A stretch of 64,000 bases of DNA from Pedobacter miscanthi (GCF_003315595.1 NZ_QNQU01000014.1:116973-180972); one strand, 5' to 3'; positions 52,205 through 61,707 are shown, numbered from the stretch's first letter. A program made the numbers and translations. The notes: generated by a model not told the origin, from the sequence alone.

Positions 52205-54212
52205 AACTGATGGGGATTTCGATATTAATATTGGTTCCATTGCCGGGTTGGGAATCGATTTCTAAATTTCCTTTAAGATAGGCTACCCTGTTTTTAATGT
52301 TTTCGATTCCCATTCCTTTTTTATAGGTTGATGTATCAAAACCAATTCCATTATCTTCAATGGTGATATAAAAGTGTTTTTCATTTTCGCTGCACTGTAA
52401 AACTACTTCACTTGCCCGGGCATGTTTTAATGTATTGGTGAGGATTTCCTGTACAATGCGGTAAATGATAATCTGTTCTTCAAGTGCAATGTTTTTGGAG
52501 ATATTCAATGCCTGGAAATCGATATGCAGGTTATTGCCCATTGCCGATTCTGCCAGATCTTTAAGCGCAACTTCAAGGCCGAATTTTAACAATGTTTGTG
52601 GCATCATATTTCTTGCAATATGCCTTAGTTCAGTAACCGAACTATCAAGCTGGTTAACAATGCGCTGCAATTCTAAATCGTGCAATTGCATTTCAGTGTG
52701 TTTGGCCCAGTTGGATAAATTGATTTTTAGGCCCGATAGCATGCCCCCAAGTCCATCATGCAGATCCTGCGCCACTCTGTTTCTTTCTTTTTCTTCGGCA
52801 TTAAGCATGGCGCGACTAATTTCCAATTGCTGTTTTTGTTGCATATCGGCTACTTTTTGCCTGTAGTTAATGGCCCGTTGCTCTGCCAGCTTTTTGTAAC
52901 CGTTAAAATAAAAATACAGGAGCGCAATAATCACCAGAAGAAAAAAAGATGCTGCAACCAATAGCAGGGTAGTGGTTTTGCTTTTTTTGATAATTACTTC
53001 ATTCTGTCGCCTTTCTGCGTTTAAGTGGGTAATCTTTTTCTGGTTTTCGGCATTCTTGTATTTAATTTCTAAGGCATTAATTTCTTCTTTGGTTTTATCT
53101 TCGTTTAGGCTGTCGCCTAGTACTTTACTTTTTTTGAGCAACTCGTATGCCTCTTTAATGTTTCCGAGCGCATAGTTTACTTCCGACAACGATTCGGTTA
53201 ATTTTAGTTTATTGGCAGCAAGGGTGTTTATTTCGGGTTGGTTAACTATTTGTAGCAGCGTTTTTTTTGCCTGATCAAATTTTTTCTGCTCAAAAAGAAT
53301 TCTGTATTTCTCAAAAACGATTTCCTGCAGTGTATAATTGTCGTTTAATTCTTCAGCCAGTTTAATGGCTTTCTCGGCATCCAGTAGAGCAAGCTCTTTC
53401 TGTTTGGTGTTAATGAAATATCGGGTGGTACTTTTATAATAATCGAGCCAGAATATAGCCATTGGGTAACCTGTGCGAACATGGTCTGATTTATCCAGCA
53501 CTATTTTTGCAAGGTCGAGATACTTTTTGGTCTGGCTATAATTCTTTTGGTGATAATAGTTTTGTGATATGGATATGTATACATTGACAAGAAGATAGTA
53601 TTTATCCGGACTGGCATCTTTTAATGCATTAAGACCATTTTGAAGGTATGGAGCTGCCTTATCATACTGACCTATGTTTGTGAATATTGTACCGATAGAA
53701 ACATATTCCGTTCCCGTAAATTCCTTATCGCCGGCTTTTTTGGAAAGTGGTAAAACACGGTTAATAAGGATGTCGAGCGTGGTTTTCAGATCATCTTTAT
53801 GCTGCTGTATCAGCGCATAATTATGCCAAACCATCGATCTTAACCGGTAAACATATTTTGTGTTGAACTTTGCCAATAACGAATCGGCATGGATAAGTAA
53901 TTTTTCTGCTTTGGTATAATCTTTTTCAATGTAGATCAAAGATTCGTACCAGTAGGATCTGGCAAAAAGAAGCGGATATTTCTGGCTCTGGTTTCTGGCC
54001 TTCGTTAGATAAAATACGGCTTTTGTGCTATCAAGTTCAGCCCAGAAATCGGTTAATTTAAAGCCAGCTGCAGCTTTTAAACTGTCGGGCATATCGCCAT
54101 TAACAATCCTGTTGAGGCTATCGGTATATTGTTGATCGGCAGACTGGAGCTGGGCTTTAATGGTTAATCGGCAAAAAATCAGTAATAAAAGTAGAAGGAT
54201 GTAATGTTTCAT
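52197..54212 (-). CDS. TPR sensor histidine kinase (module 3)
   Basis: The start is ATG 54212 (MKHYILLLLLLIFCRLTIKA, 671 residues); the longer frame from 54242 adds ten residues before the signal peptide. The TPR-type sensor half (e.g. QYDKAAPYLQNGLNAL), the coiled coil, one membrane helix and the HisKA_3 part follow: AQDLHDGLGGML (His485), YRIVQEILTNTLKHA, GMGIENIKNRVAYLKG. It has the same plan as kinases 1 and 2 but is more distant. It is divergent from a small lipoprotein gene 146 bases away. Confidence 0.92.
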   Translation of the reverse strand: MKHYILLLLLLIFCRLTIKAQLQSADQQYTDSLNRIVNGDMPDSLKAAAGFKLTDFWAELDSTKAVFYLTKARNQSQKYPLLFARSYWYESLIYIEKDYTKAEKLLIHADSLLAKFNTKYVYRLRSMVWHNYALIQQHKDDLKTTLDILINRVLPLSKKAGDKEFTGTEYVSIGTIFTNIGQYDKAAPYLQNGLNALKDASPDKYYLLVNVYISISQNYYHQKNYSQTKKYLDLAKIVLDKSDHVRTGYPMAIFWLDYYKSTTRYFINTKQKELALLDAEKAIKLAEELNDNYTLQEIVFEKYRILFEQKKFDQAKKTLLQIVNQPEINTLAANKLKLTESLSEVNYALGNIKEAYELLKKSKVLGDSLNEDKTKEEINALEIKYKNAENQKKITHLNAERRQNEVIIKKSKTTTLLLVAASFFLLVIIALLYFYFNGYKKLAEQRAINYRQKVADMQQKQQLEISRAMLNAEEKERNRVAQDLHDGLGGMLSGLKINLSNWAKHTEMQLHDLELQRIVNQLDSSVTELRHIARNMMPQTLLKFGLEVALKDLAESAMGNNLHIDFQALNISKNIALEEQIIIYRIVQEILTNTLKHARASEVVLQCSENEKHFYITIEDNGIGFDTSTYKKGMGIENIKNRVAYLKGNLEIDSQPGNGTNINIEIPISYE

Positions 54213-54264
54213 TGAACTAAAAATGCACGCTTTATCTATCAACCCGAAATAAAACCAAAATATA

Positions 54265-54278
54265 CCTGAATTCAGGTA
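54265..54278. promoter_or_regulatory. Perfect palindrome between kinase 3 and the divergent gene
   Basis: ACCTGAATTCAGGT is a perfect 14-base palindrome in the 146-base shared gap. The TATAGCTAT motif of modules 1 and 2 is absent here. An imperfect TGTTTTGTG...CAACAAAACA pair lies next to it. Confidence 0.5.
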
Positions 54279-54358
54279 GAAAAAAATGGTGTTTTGTGGT
54301 TATTGTACAACAAAACACAGCTTTGTTTATTTGCAGTTCTATTTTTTAAAGTCTAATT

Positions 54359-54757
54359 ATGAAAAACATCAAAATTAAAACATTTGTACTTTCTTTCTTT
54401 GCAATGATCCTGGTTACCGGCTTAATGTCGTGTAAAAAAGATGATGCGGAAACACCTTCAAAAAGTTCGCATAAGGTTGTGTTTAAACTTGTGGCCTCTG
54501 CCGGCAGCAATATCAGTACCGTGGTTTATGGTTATGATGGCCAGGTTACCACCGCCACCAGCCTAAGCGGAACTACTTGGACAAGCCCCGAAATTACTGC
54601 GCCTGCAGGTACCATTTCATTAAATATTGCCGCTGGCGCAACAGGTGCCAATGCAAATTCAACATTGAAAGCCCAGATTTTTGTAGATGGCGAAATGAAA
54701 GCTGAAGGTAATTCAAGCGGCACAGTTTTAAGTGCATCTGCATCATTTGGGTTGTAA
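54359..54757 (+). CDS. Small lipoprotein divergent from kinase 3
   Basis: The 132-residue protein has a lipobox (VTGLMSCKKDD). The mature part, HKVVFKLVASAGSNISTVVYGYDGQ... with SLSGTTWTSPEITAP, looks like a small beta-sandwich and recalls MmpS-type domains of actinobacteria (VxYxVxGxG...), though this is only a resemblance. It occupies the same place opposite kinase 3 as the genes at 43214 and 45922 do opposite kinases 1 and 2. Confidence 0.65.
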   Translation: MKNIKIKTFVLSFFAMILVTGLMSCKKDDAETPSKSSHKVVFKLVASAGSNISTVVYGYDGQVTTATSLSGTTWTSPEITAPAGTISLNIAAGATGANANSTLKAQIFVDGEMKAEGNSSGTVLSASASFGL

Positions 54758-55105
54758 GCAGGTCATTAGTTCACTGGTCATTTGTTCATTGGTAAAGCAA
54801 ATTGCCAACTGTAAATCGCCCACTGTAAATCGCCCACTGTAAATTGCTAATTGCGAACTGATAAATTGGTTACTAACCTTTGCTCATTAGTCCATCAGGT
54901 TTGGGTTTATCGGAACATTTTATACATTGAAAGTAAAATGTTTTGGTACGCTCATCAAGCCGATGGACTTTTGGGCTTTATAAAGGCATTTTATTGATTA
55001 CTTCGGTTTACAACCCACTTAAAAGCCCCTTTACATTTGGCCAATTCACTTTCAGCTTTCCGCCTTTTTTCCATACATTTGGCTAATTAAAATTATCAAG
55101 AAATT
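54758..55105. repeat. Intergenic region with short CACTGTAAATCGCC repeats
   Basis: GCCAACTGTAAATCGCCCAC repeats two to three times, next to GGTCATTAGTTCACTGG, related to the 92-bp tandem unit. No gene seen. Two TACATTTG boxes occur at 55032 and 55074. Confidence 0.6.
55074..55081 (+). promoter_or_regulatory. Candidate -7 box of lpdA
   Basis: TACATTTG lies 24 bases before the lpdA ATG and fits TAnnTTTG; a second copy lies at 55032-55039. Confidence 0.4.
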
Positions 55106-56512
55106 ATGCAATACGATGTCGTTGTTATCGGTTCAGGGCCGGGCGGTTATGTAGGCGCAATCCGTTGTGCTCAGTTAGGTTTAAAAACTGCAGTAGTAGA
55201 AAAATATAAAACTTTTGGAGGTACCTGCTTAAACGTAGGCTGTATCCCATCTAAGGCTTTGCTGGATTCATCAGAGCATTTTCACAACGCTGCACACACA
55301 TTTACCACACACGGTATCAACTTAAAAGATTTAAAAGTTGATATGAAACAGATGATCGCCCGTAAAGACGATGTTGTTGCTCAAAATACTGCTGGTATTA
55401 CTTACCTGTTTAAGAAAAACAAAATCGATTCATACGAAGGTGTAGGTTCTTTTGTAGATAAAAATACCATTTTGGTTACCAAAGCCGATGGTTCTACCGA
55501 AACTTTAAGTGCAAAAAACGTAATTATTGCTACTGGTTCTAAACCAACAGCTTTACCGTTTTTACCAATCGATAAAAAACGTATCATTACTTCAACCGAA
55601 GCTTTAAATATTAAAGAAGTTCCAAAATCGATGGTCGTAATCGGTGGTGGTGTTATCGGTTTGGAATTAGGTTCGGTTTATGCCCGTTTAGGTACAAAAG
55701 TTTCTGTAGTTGAGTTTTTACCATCAATTATCGGTACCATGGATGCCGGTTTAGGTAAAGAACTTCAACGCGTTTTAAAGAAAACTTTGGGCATGGAATT
55801 TTACATGGGCCACAAAGTTACCGGCGCTACCACTAAAGGTAAAACCGTAACGGTTACTGCCGAAACCCCTAAAGGAGAAACCATTTCTTTAGAAGCTGAT
55901 TATTGTATCGTTGCTGTTGGCCGTACCGCATATAGCGAAGGTTTAGGTTTAGATAAAATTGGAATTACCGTAGAAGAAAGAGGTAAAAAAATCCCGGTTA
56001 ACGAACATTTAGAAACTTCGGTTAAAGGTGTTTATGCCATTGGTGATGTTATTACCGGAGCCATGTTAGCCCACAAAGCAGAGGATGAAGGTACTTATGT
56101 TGCCGAAACCATTGCCGGACAAAAACCACATATTAATTATAACTTAATCCCTGGCGTAGTTTATACCTGGCCGGAAGTTGCTTCAGTAGGTGCAACCGAA
56201 GAGCAGTTGAAAGAAAAAGGGGTAAAATATAAAGCAGGCTCATTTCCTTTCAAAGCCAGCGGACGTGCGAAAGCAAGTATGGATACCGATGGTTTTATCA
56301 AAGTGTTGGCCGATGCTGCAACTGACGAAGTTTTAGGCGTACACATGATTGGTCCACGTGCTGCAGATATGATTGCAGAAGCAGTGATCGCTATGGAATT
56401 CCGCGCATCTGCCGAAGATATTGCACGTACCTGCCATGCGCACCCAACTTATACCGAAGCCTTAAAAGAAGCTGCACTTGCGGCAACTGATAACAGGGCG
56501 ATACATATTTAA
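55106..56512 (+). CDS. lpdA: Dihydrolipoyl dehydrogenase
   Basis: This flavoprotein reoxidises dihydrolipoamide with NAD+ in the pyruvate and 2-oxoglutarate dehydrogenase complexes and the glycine cleavage system. The 468-residue protein has the FAD site VIGSGPGGYVGAIRCAQLG, the redox disulphide GGTCLNVGCIPSKALL, the NAD site VIGGGVIGLELGSVYARLG, GVYAIGDVITGAMLAHKA and the C-terminal HAHPTYTEAL with the active-site His. It stands alone with a strong terminator. gcvT, another gene of the glycine cleavage system, is elsewhere in the window. Confidence 0.97.
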   Translation: MQYDVVVIGSGPGGYVGAIRCAQLGLKTAVVEKYKTFGGTCLNVGCIPSKALLDSSEHFHNAAHTFTTHGINLKDLKVDMKQMIARKDDVVAQNTAGITYLFKKNKIDSYEGVGSFVDKNTILVTKADGSTETLSAKNVIIATGSKPTALPFLPIDKKRIITSTEALNIKEVPKSMVVIGGGVIGLELGSVYARLGTKVSVVEFLPSIIGTMDAGLGKELQRVLKKTLGMEFYMGHKVTGATTKGKTVTVTAETPKGETISLEADYCIVAVGRTAYSEGLGLDKIGITVEERGKKIPVNEHLETSVKGVYAIGDVITGAMLAHKAEDEGTYVAETIAGQKPHINYNLIPGVVYTWPEVASVGATEEQLKEKGVKYKAGSFPFKASGRAKASMDTDGFIKVLADAATDEVLGVHMIGPRAADMIAEAVIAMEFRASAEDIARTCHAHPTYTEALKEAALAATDNRAIHI

Positions 56513-56565
56513 TCACAAAGCCTCATACTGAACTTGTTTCAGTATTTGCTTAGTAAATCTTAAAA

Positions 56566-56596
56566 AATCCCGGTATTGATATCGGGATTTTTTGTT
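56566..56596 (+). terminator. Terminator of lpdA
   Basis: AAAATCCCGGTAT and ATATCGGGATTTTTT form a stem followed by a T-run. Confidence 0.85.
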
Positions 56597-56942
56597 TTTA
56601 CTCCCTTTCCGTCATCTCGAGCGAAGTGCAACTTGTTCCGATTTAACATCGGTAACATAGCGAAGAAATCTGGCTCAAGAACACTTTTTATTTAGCGGTC
56701 TCTTCCTACTTAAACTACTAGGTCTTGATGATCATTCTAGACGCATCGTCACCCTGAACTTGTTTCAGGGTCTTTCATGCAAGATAGATCTTGTCCCCTT
56801 TGGTCTTTAGTCTTTCCGCTTTGGTCTTTAGTCTTTCCCCTTTAGTCTTTCTTCACAATTCCTTAACCAAATGATAACATCTGAAGGCTGAAAAACAGTG
56901 TTTTAGCAGATTATTTTTGCGGTTCAGATATTTAAATAAACC
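56597..56942. repeat. Intergenic region with several short repeats
   Basis: It contains a shortened CGTCATCTCGAGCGAAGTG element (56610-56672), a GTCACCCTGAACTTGTTTCA element (56748-56780) and a run of TTTGGTCTTTAGTCTTTCC copies (56815-56850). A TATTTTTG box at 56912 may belong to the next gene's promoter. No gene seen. Confidence 0.65.
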
Positions 56943-58490
56943 ATGAACTGTAAAAAACTATTTGGTGCAATCCTTATTGCGTCGTTGGCATTTGCTGCCT
57001 GCAAAAAAGATAAAACTGATGATTCAATTGTAGATCCTCCGGTTGAAGCCGTTGTTCCGGAAAAAATCGACAGCTTTAAAGAAATCGTTTCTATCGATCT
57101 GGGCGGAGAGTTTGCTTCAGAAATTTCTGCTTACGATCCGTTAACCAAACAATTATTTGTAGTAAGTAACGATGGCGGAACCAAAGTTGATGTAGTGGAT
57201 ATGAGTAAATATCCAACGGTTACTAAATTAAAAACTTTATTATATCCAAACAACGCAGGAATCAATAGTGTGGCAGTAAGCAATGGATTGTTGGCTATCG
57301 CCTTGGATGGTGCCGATAAACAAGGCAATGGCGACGTATTGGTTTTAAAAACATCCGATTTATCAGAAGTAAAGAAAATCACTGTAGGTGCCATGCCCGA
57401 TATGGTTACTTTCAGTCCGGATGGAAATTACATTTTATCGGCCAATGAGGGAGAACCAAATCTTGCTTATACCGTTGACCCGAAAGGTACCATCTCCATC
57501 ATCAACATTAAGGATAATTATTCAGTAAAAACCCTTGATTTTTCAGCTTTTGAATCGCAAAAAGCAACTTTATTGGCAGGTGGTTTCAGGATTTATGGTT
57601 ATAATGCAAGTTTTACGCAGGATATTGAACCAGAATATATTGCTATTAGCAGCGATTCTAAAAAGGCATACGTTACCCTGCAGGAAAATAATGGTGTTGC
57701 CGAAGTAGATATTATTGCCGGAACGATTACCAAGATTAATCCTTTGGGTACAAGGGATATCAGTTTGGCAGAAAATGCGTTTGATGTAAGCGATAAAGAC
57801 AATAAAAAAGTACTGGGTACCTGGCCAATCAAGGCTTATTATCTGCCCGATGCAATCTCGTATTTTACTACTAACGGTACTGCCTATCTGGCTTTAGCCA
57901 ATGAAGGAGATACCAGGCAGGATTATACCCCAAAAGATGCAAAAGAAGAAGTACGTGTAAAAGATCTTATATTGGATCCGGTTAAATTTCCGAATGCTGC
58001 AACCCTTCAGTTAGATGCTAATTTAGGCCGGCTTACTGTAACCAATACCGCTGGTTTTACAATGGTTGGTGCCAATAAAGTATATCAGGAATTATATTCA
58101 ACAGGTGGCAGGTCGGTTAGCATTCTTAATGCAAACACCGGGGCTTTAGTAGCAAACATTGGTAAAGATTTAGAGCAGCATGTAATTGATGCCAATATGT
58201 ATGATGATGACCGCTCTGATAACAAAGGTGTTGAAGTAGAAAGTGTAACCGTTGCGCAGGTAAACGGGCAAACCCTGGCTTTTATCGGTATGGAACGTGC
58301 CGATGCAATTGCCATTTATAATGTTACCAATCCGGCTGCACCTACATTTGTTCAGCTGTTTTCTACTGGTGATGCACCTGAAGGTTTGCTATTTGTAAAA
58401 CCAAAAGATAGCCCCAACGGTAGAAGTTTATTAATTGTTTCTAACGAAGCAGATGGAACTGTTCGGTTCTATCAGCCCGATAAAATATAG
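56943..58490 (+). CDS. Choice-of-anchor I family lipoprotein
   Basis: The 515-residue protein has a lipobox (LAFAACKKDK). The body is a beta-propeller-like sequence typical of the choice-of-anchor I family: ASEISAYDPLTKQLFVVSNDG, GINSVAVSNGLLAIALDG, MVTFSPDGNYILSANEGEPN, EYIAISSDSKKAYVTLQENNGVAEVDI, AYLALANEGDTRQD and DAPEGLLFV. Related proteins are often labelled alkaline phosphatase, but no catalytic site is clear here. It is probably on the outer membrane. A terminator follows. Confidence 0.85.
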   Translation: MNCKKLFGAILIASLAFAACKKDKTDDSIVDPPVEAVVPEKIDSFKEIVSIDLGGEFASEISAYDPLTKQLFVVSNDGGTKVDVVDMSKYPTVTKLKTLLYPNNAGINSVAVSNGLLAIALDGADKQGNGDVLVLKTSDLSEVKKITVGAMPDMVTFSPDGNYILSANEGEPNLAYTVDPKGTISIINIKDNYSVKTLDFSAFESQKATLLAGGFRIYGYNASFTQDIEPEYIAISSDSKKAYVTLQENNGVAEVDIIAGTITKINPLGTRDISLAENAFDVSDKDNKKVLGTWPIKAYYLPDAISYFTTNGTAYLALANEGDTRQDYTPKDAKEEVRVKDLILDPVKFPNAATLQLDANLGRLTVTNTAGFTMVGANKVYQELYSTGGRSVSILNANTGALVANIGKDLEQHVIDANMYDDDRSDNKGVEVESVTVAQVNGQTLAFIGMERADAIAIYNVTNPAAPTFVQLFSTGDAPEGLLFVKPKDSPNGRSLLIVSNEADGTVRFYQPDKI

Positions 58491-58519
58491 TCCCTATCCC
58501 TTTATTAATTATTATGTTT

Positions 58520-58549
58520 TAGTCCCGGTATTGATACCGGGATTTTTTT
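58520..58549 (+). terminator. Terminator of the choice-of-anchor I gene
   Basis: GTCCCGGTATTGATACCGGGA forms a stem with a short loop followed by TTTTTTT. Confidence 0.85.
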
Positions 58550-58670
58550 GTTTTAAGCCTGCTGTCATCTCGAGCGAAGTGGGGCGCTTTGGTCTTTAGT
58601 CCTCCCACTTCAGTCTTTTTTCCTTTTTTCTCCCAACAATAAAAACTAAGCCCTATATTGCGCTCAAAAT

Positions 58671-58838
58671 AAAACTTTAGGGGTGCCTTCAAATCATTAG
58701 GCTGAGAATATACCCGTTTTGAGGTTAAAGGCAGAAGGTATAAAGGTAGAGGGTAACTCCTTCCGGCCTTAAAATCCTCCAACCGTCAACTTCAAATGAA
58801 CCTGATCCGGATAATGCCGGCGTAGGAAATTAGTTTGT
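58671..58838 (+). ncRNA. TPP riboswitch (thi box)
   Basis: The 5' part AGGGGTGCC...GGCTGAGAATATACCC (58679-58715) and the 3' part ACCTGATCCGGATAATGCC with GGCGTAGGA (58800-58827) are the two conserved halves of the TPP aptamer, including the CTGAGA and CTGATC...GATAATG signatures. AAACT at the left and AGTTT at the right can close P1. The P3 arm is longer than average (about 80 bases between the halves). It lies directly upstream of thiD-tenA, which it should repress when thiamine pyrophosphate is plentiful. No terminator with a U-tract separates it from thiD, so the mode of control is not clear. Confidence 0.93.
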
Positions 58839-58910
58839 CTGCACGTTTGTGCACAATGCGTTCTGCATTTGAGGACTCCTGAAGTTATATCACAAAACGA
58901 GTCTTCTCTT

Positions 58911-59726
58911 ATGAATTATATTAACGTATTAACCATAGCTGGTTCTGATAGTGGGGGTGGAGCAGGTATTCAGGCCGATTTAAAAACATTTTCTGCTTTA
59001 GGTTGCTTTGGCACTTCGGTAATTACCGCGGTAACTGCTCAAAATACCATGGGCGTAAGGTCGGTACATGGCATTCCTTCCGAAATGATTAAAGATCAGC
59101 TTCAGGCCGTATTAGAAGATATTTCACCAATAGCGATAAAAATAGGAATGATCAACCGTGCCGAAGTGGTGCAGGTGATCGAAAATGAGCTAAAAGCTTA
59201 TTATCATATTCCTGTTATTTTAGATCCTGTGATGGTGGCTACCAGCGGGCATCGGCTGATTGAACCAGATACCATTAATCAGCTAATCGAAAAATTATTC
59301 CCGGTTGTAACTTTGGTTACTCCTAATATTGATGAGGCCGTTATCCTTTCAGACCAGGAAATCCATAACCTAGATGATATGATTGCTGCGGGCAGAAAAA
59401 TTGTCGGAAAAGGGGCAAAAGCTGTTCTGGTAAAAGGCGGGCATTTGGCCGGACCAGTTATTTACGATGTTTATATAAATGGTAACAATGATCCTGTGGT
59501 ATTGGAAAGTAATTTTATCCAATCTAAAAACCTGCACGGAACTGGCTGTACTTTGTCATCGGCCATAGCAGCTGAAATGGCGAAAGGCAATAACCTGCCC
59601 GCTGCAATAAAAAATGCCAAAGATTACATCGGTAAGGCTTTGCAATTTGGTAGCAGTGTTGAAACCGGTAAAGGCAACGGTCCGCTGAATCATTTTTTTG
59701 ATCCCCTAAAACTAATCATACAATGA
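58911..59726 (+). CDS. thiD: Hydroxymethylpyrimidine/phosphomethylpyrimidine kinase
   Basis: ThiD phosphorylates HMP twice to give HMP-PP for thiamine synthesis. I chose ATG 58911 (MNYINVLTIAGSDSGGGAG, 271 residues); a TTG at 58869 would add 14 residues and lie closer to the riboswitch. Motifs are GSDSGGGAGIQADLKTF, VTAQNTMGV, DPVMVATSGHRL, TPNIDEAVIL, VLVKGGHL and the anion-hole LHGTGCTLSSAIAA. It is controlled by the TPP riboswitch upstream and overlaps tenA by four bases (ATGA), so the two are translationally coupled. Confidence 0.95.
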   Translation: MNYINVLTIAGSDSGGGAGIQADLKTFSALGCFGTSVITAVTAQNTMGVRSVHGIPSEMIKDQLQAVLEDISPIAIKIGMINRAEVVQVIENELKAYYHIPVILDPVMVATSGHRLIEPDTINQLIEKLFPVVTLVTPNIDEAVILSDQEIHNLDDMIAAGRKIVGKGAKAVLVKGGHLAGPVIYDVYINGNNDPVVLESNFIQSKNLHGTGCTLSSAIAAEMAKGNNLPAAIKNAKDYIGKALQFGSSVETGKGNGPLNHFFDPLKLIIQ

Positions 59727-60376
59727 AGTGGAGTGAACAAGCCTGGGAAAGAGCTAAACCCATTTATAACCAGATTTTAGCCATGCCTTTTAATCAGGAA
59801 CTGAGCAATGGTACATTACCTAAAGAAAAATTCATTTTCTATCTGGCACAGGATGCCTATTATCTTTTAGCATTTGGCCGGACATTAAGTGCCATTAGCA
59901 GTCGCATGCAAGATGCTGACCTGATACTGGATTTTGCCGGATTTGCTACAGGAGCCATTTTTGCTGAACGCAGCCTTCATGAAAGTTATTTTGTAGAATT
60001 TGGTTTAAACAATCAGGTACAGCCTACACCATCTACCTTATTATATACCAATTATATTCTTAGTGAAGCGGCTTATGCCAATGTTGAAGTTGCCGCTGCG
60101 GCCGTTTTACCCTGTTTCTGGATTTATAAGATGGTAGGTGATTATATTTTTGCCCAACAAGCAGGCGATCAGAACCCTTATAAAAGATGGATTGATATGT
60201 ATGCTGGTGCCGAATTTGCAGCTGCGGTAGAAAAAGCGATCGATATTACCGATCAATTAGCCACGCAGGCTAGCAGTGCAATGAGGGAAAAAATGTTGAT
60301 TGCTTTCGAGATGGCTACACGGCTGGAATGGATGTTCTGGGACAGCGCGTACCAAATGGAGAAATGGAAAATTTAA
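59723..60376 (+). CDS. tenA: TenA-family thiaminase II / aminopyrimidine aminohydrolase
   Basis: TenA hydrolyses aminopyrimidine breakdown products of thiamine to HMP, which ThiD then phosphorylates. The 217-residue protein has the catalytic Cys in VLPCFWIYKMVG, plus ILAMPFNQELSNGTLP at the start, YLAQDAYYLLAFGR with conserved Asp/Tyr, and FWDSAYQMEKW at the end. It overlaps thiD by four bases and shares its riboswitch. ThiD plus TenA without thiC, thiE or thiG nearby indicates salvage in this locus; other thi genes may lie elsewhere. Confidence 0.93.
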   Translation: MKWSEQAWERAKPIYNQILAMPFNQELSNGTLPKEKFIFYLAQDAYYLLAFGRTLSAISSRMQDADLILDFAGFATGAIFAERSLHESYFVEFGLNNQVQPTPSTLLYTNYILSEAAYANVEVAAAAVLPCFWIYKMVGDYIFAQQAGDQNPYKRWIDMYAGAEFAAAVEKAIDITDQLATQASSAMREKMLIAFEMATRLEWMFWDSAYQMEKWKI

Positions 60377-60485
60377 ACTTTAACAGGTTTTTGTGCAAAT
60401 ATTTTGATATAAATTCAAAAAAATGTCTGTATTTCCAATAGATTTAAGGAACTTTGTAGCTTAATCTATTATTAAGAAATCAATT

Positions 60486-61694
60486 TTGGAAGACAATACG
60501 CAAGACAAGGAAATTTTAGTTCACCAAGAAAATAAGCCTGTATTAGCGCAAAGTTCTCCAAAACAAGTACGTTTAGCCATCTCTGCCTTTTACTTTATGC
60601 AGGGGGTTTGCTTTGCAAGCTGGGCCAGCAGGATTCCAACTTTTAAAGCTTCGATGGGTTTAAACGATGCCGAACTGGGTTCAATTCTTTTCGCGTTGCC
60701 AGCAGGGCAAATCATTACGATGTTCTTTTCTGCAAAGCTGACTACACATTTTGGTAGTAAAAAAATGCTCAGGGCAACTGCACCACTTTATGCAATTGCT
60801 TTAACTTTTTTGGCACTGGCTACCGCAGGCTGGCAATTGGCCGCTTTTTTAGTGCTGTTTGGTATAACCGGTAACCTTTGTAACATTGCTTTAAATACAC
60901 AGGGCGTTGCAGGCGAAAATTATTATGGCAAACCGATTATGAGTTCTTTCCATGGAGCCTGGAGTATCGGAAATTTAACCGGAGCTTTAATTGCTTTGGG
61001 TTTGGTTAATTTAAAATTGGGGATGTATACCCACTTCTGGATTATTGCCTTAATATCGCTAACGAATGTGGTACTTAGCTCGAAAAAATTATTAGACCAT
61101 AATCCTAAACCAGATACTCAGACTGAAAAAACAAAGTTTTTTACCATGCCCCAGGGAATTTTGGTTTTATTGGGGATAATCGCTTTTTGTAGTATGGCAA
61201 CCGAAGGAACCATGTTCGACTGGAGCGCCATTTACTTCGAAGATGTTGTAAAATTGCCACATAACAAGGCAATTATCGGCTATGCTTCCTTTATGTTTAT
61301 GATGGCCAGTGGCCGGTTTTTAGGCGTGTATCTGATCGGTAAATTTGGGCGTAAAAACCTTTTGCAAATCAGTGGTGCAATTATATCAATCGGCATGGCA
61401 CTCGCAGTAATATTCCCGAATATCATTGTCGCAATTTTTGGCTTTATGCTTATCGGTTTGGGGGTTTCCAGTATTGTACCGATGGTTTACAGTATTGCAG
61501 GAAATAATAAAAAAGTGCCTGCGGGTAAAGCGATAACAATGGTTTCTAGTATCGGGTATTTTGCATTTCTCTTCGGACCACCGTTAATCGGTTATGTTTC
61601 GCAGTTGTCGAGTTTGCGTTATTCTTTTGGGATAATTTCTGTTTTCGGTCTCCTGATTACTTTTTTAATTACAAAAATAAAGGGGATAAATTAG
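60486..61694 (+). CDS. Major facilitator superfamily transporter (YbjJ-like)
   Basis: The start is TTG 60486 (402 residues, short hydrophilic N-terminus before the first helix). Twelve membrane helices are apparent. The pattern FMQGVCFASWASRIPTFKASMGLNDAELGSILFALPAGQI and GAWSIGNLTGALIALG resembles the YbjJ-type MFS group, with no proven substrate. It lies 109 bases after tenA on the same strand, with no terminator seen between, so it may be read with the thiamine salvage genes and could carry a pyrimidine or thiamine compound; that is only inference. Confidence 0.82.
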   Translation: MEDNTQDKEILVHQENKPVLAQSSPKQVRLAISAFYFMQGVCFASWASRIPTFKASMGLNDAELGSILFALPAGQIITMFFSAKLTTHFGSKKMLRATAPLYAIALTFLALATAGWQLAAFLVLFGITGNLCNIALNTQGVAGENYYGKPIMSSFHGAWSIGNLTGALIALGLVNLKLGMYTHFWIIALISLTNVVLSSKKLLDHNPKPDTQTEKTKFFTMPQGILVLLGIIAFCSMATEGTMFDWSAIYFEDVVKLPHNKAIIGYASFMFMMASGRFLGVYLIGKFGRKNLLQISGAIISIGMALAVIFPNIIVAIFGFMLIGLGVSSIVPMVYSIAGNNKKVPAGKAITMVSSIGYFAFLFGPPLIGYVSQLSSLRYSFGIISVFGLLITFLITKIKGIN

Positions 61695-61707
61695 GTTTGT
61701 TTATGGC

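Noticed and set aside
58519..58782. 87-codon minus-strand frame
   Set aside because: It overlaps a terminator and the TPP riboswitch on the opposite strand and has no protein-like features.
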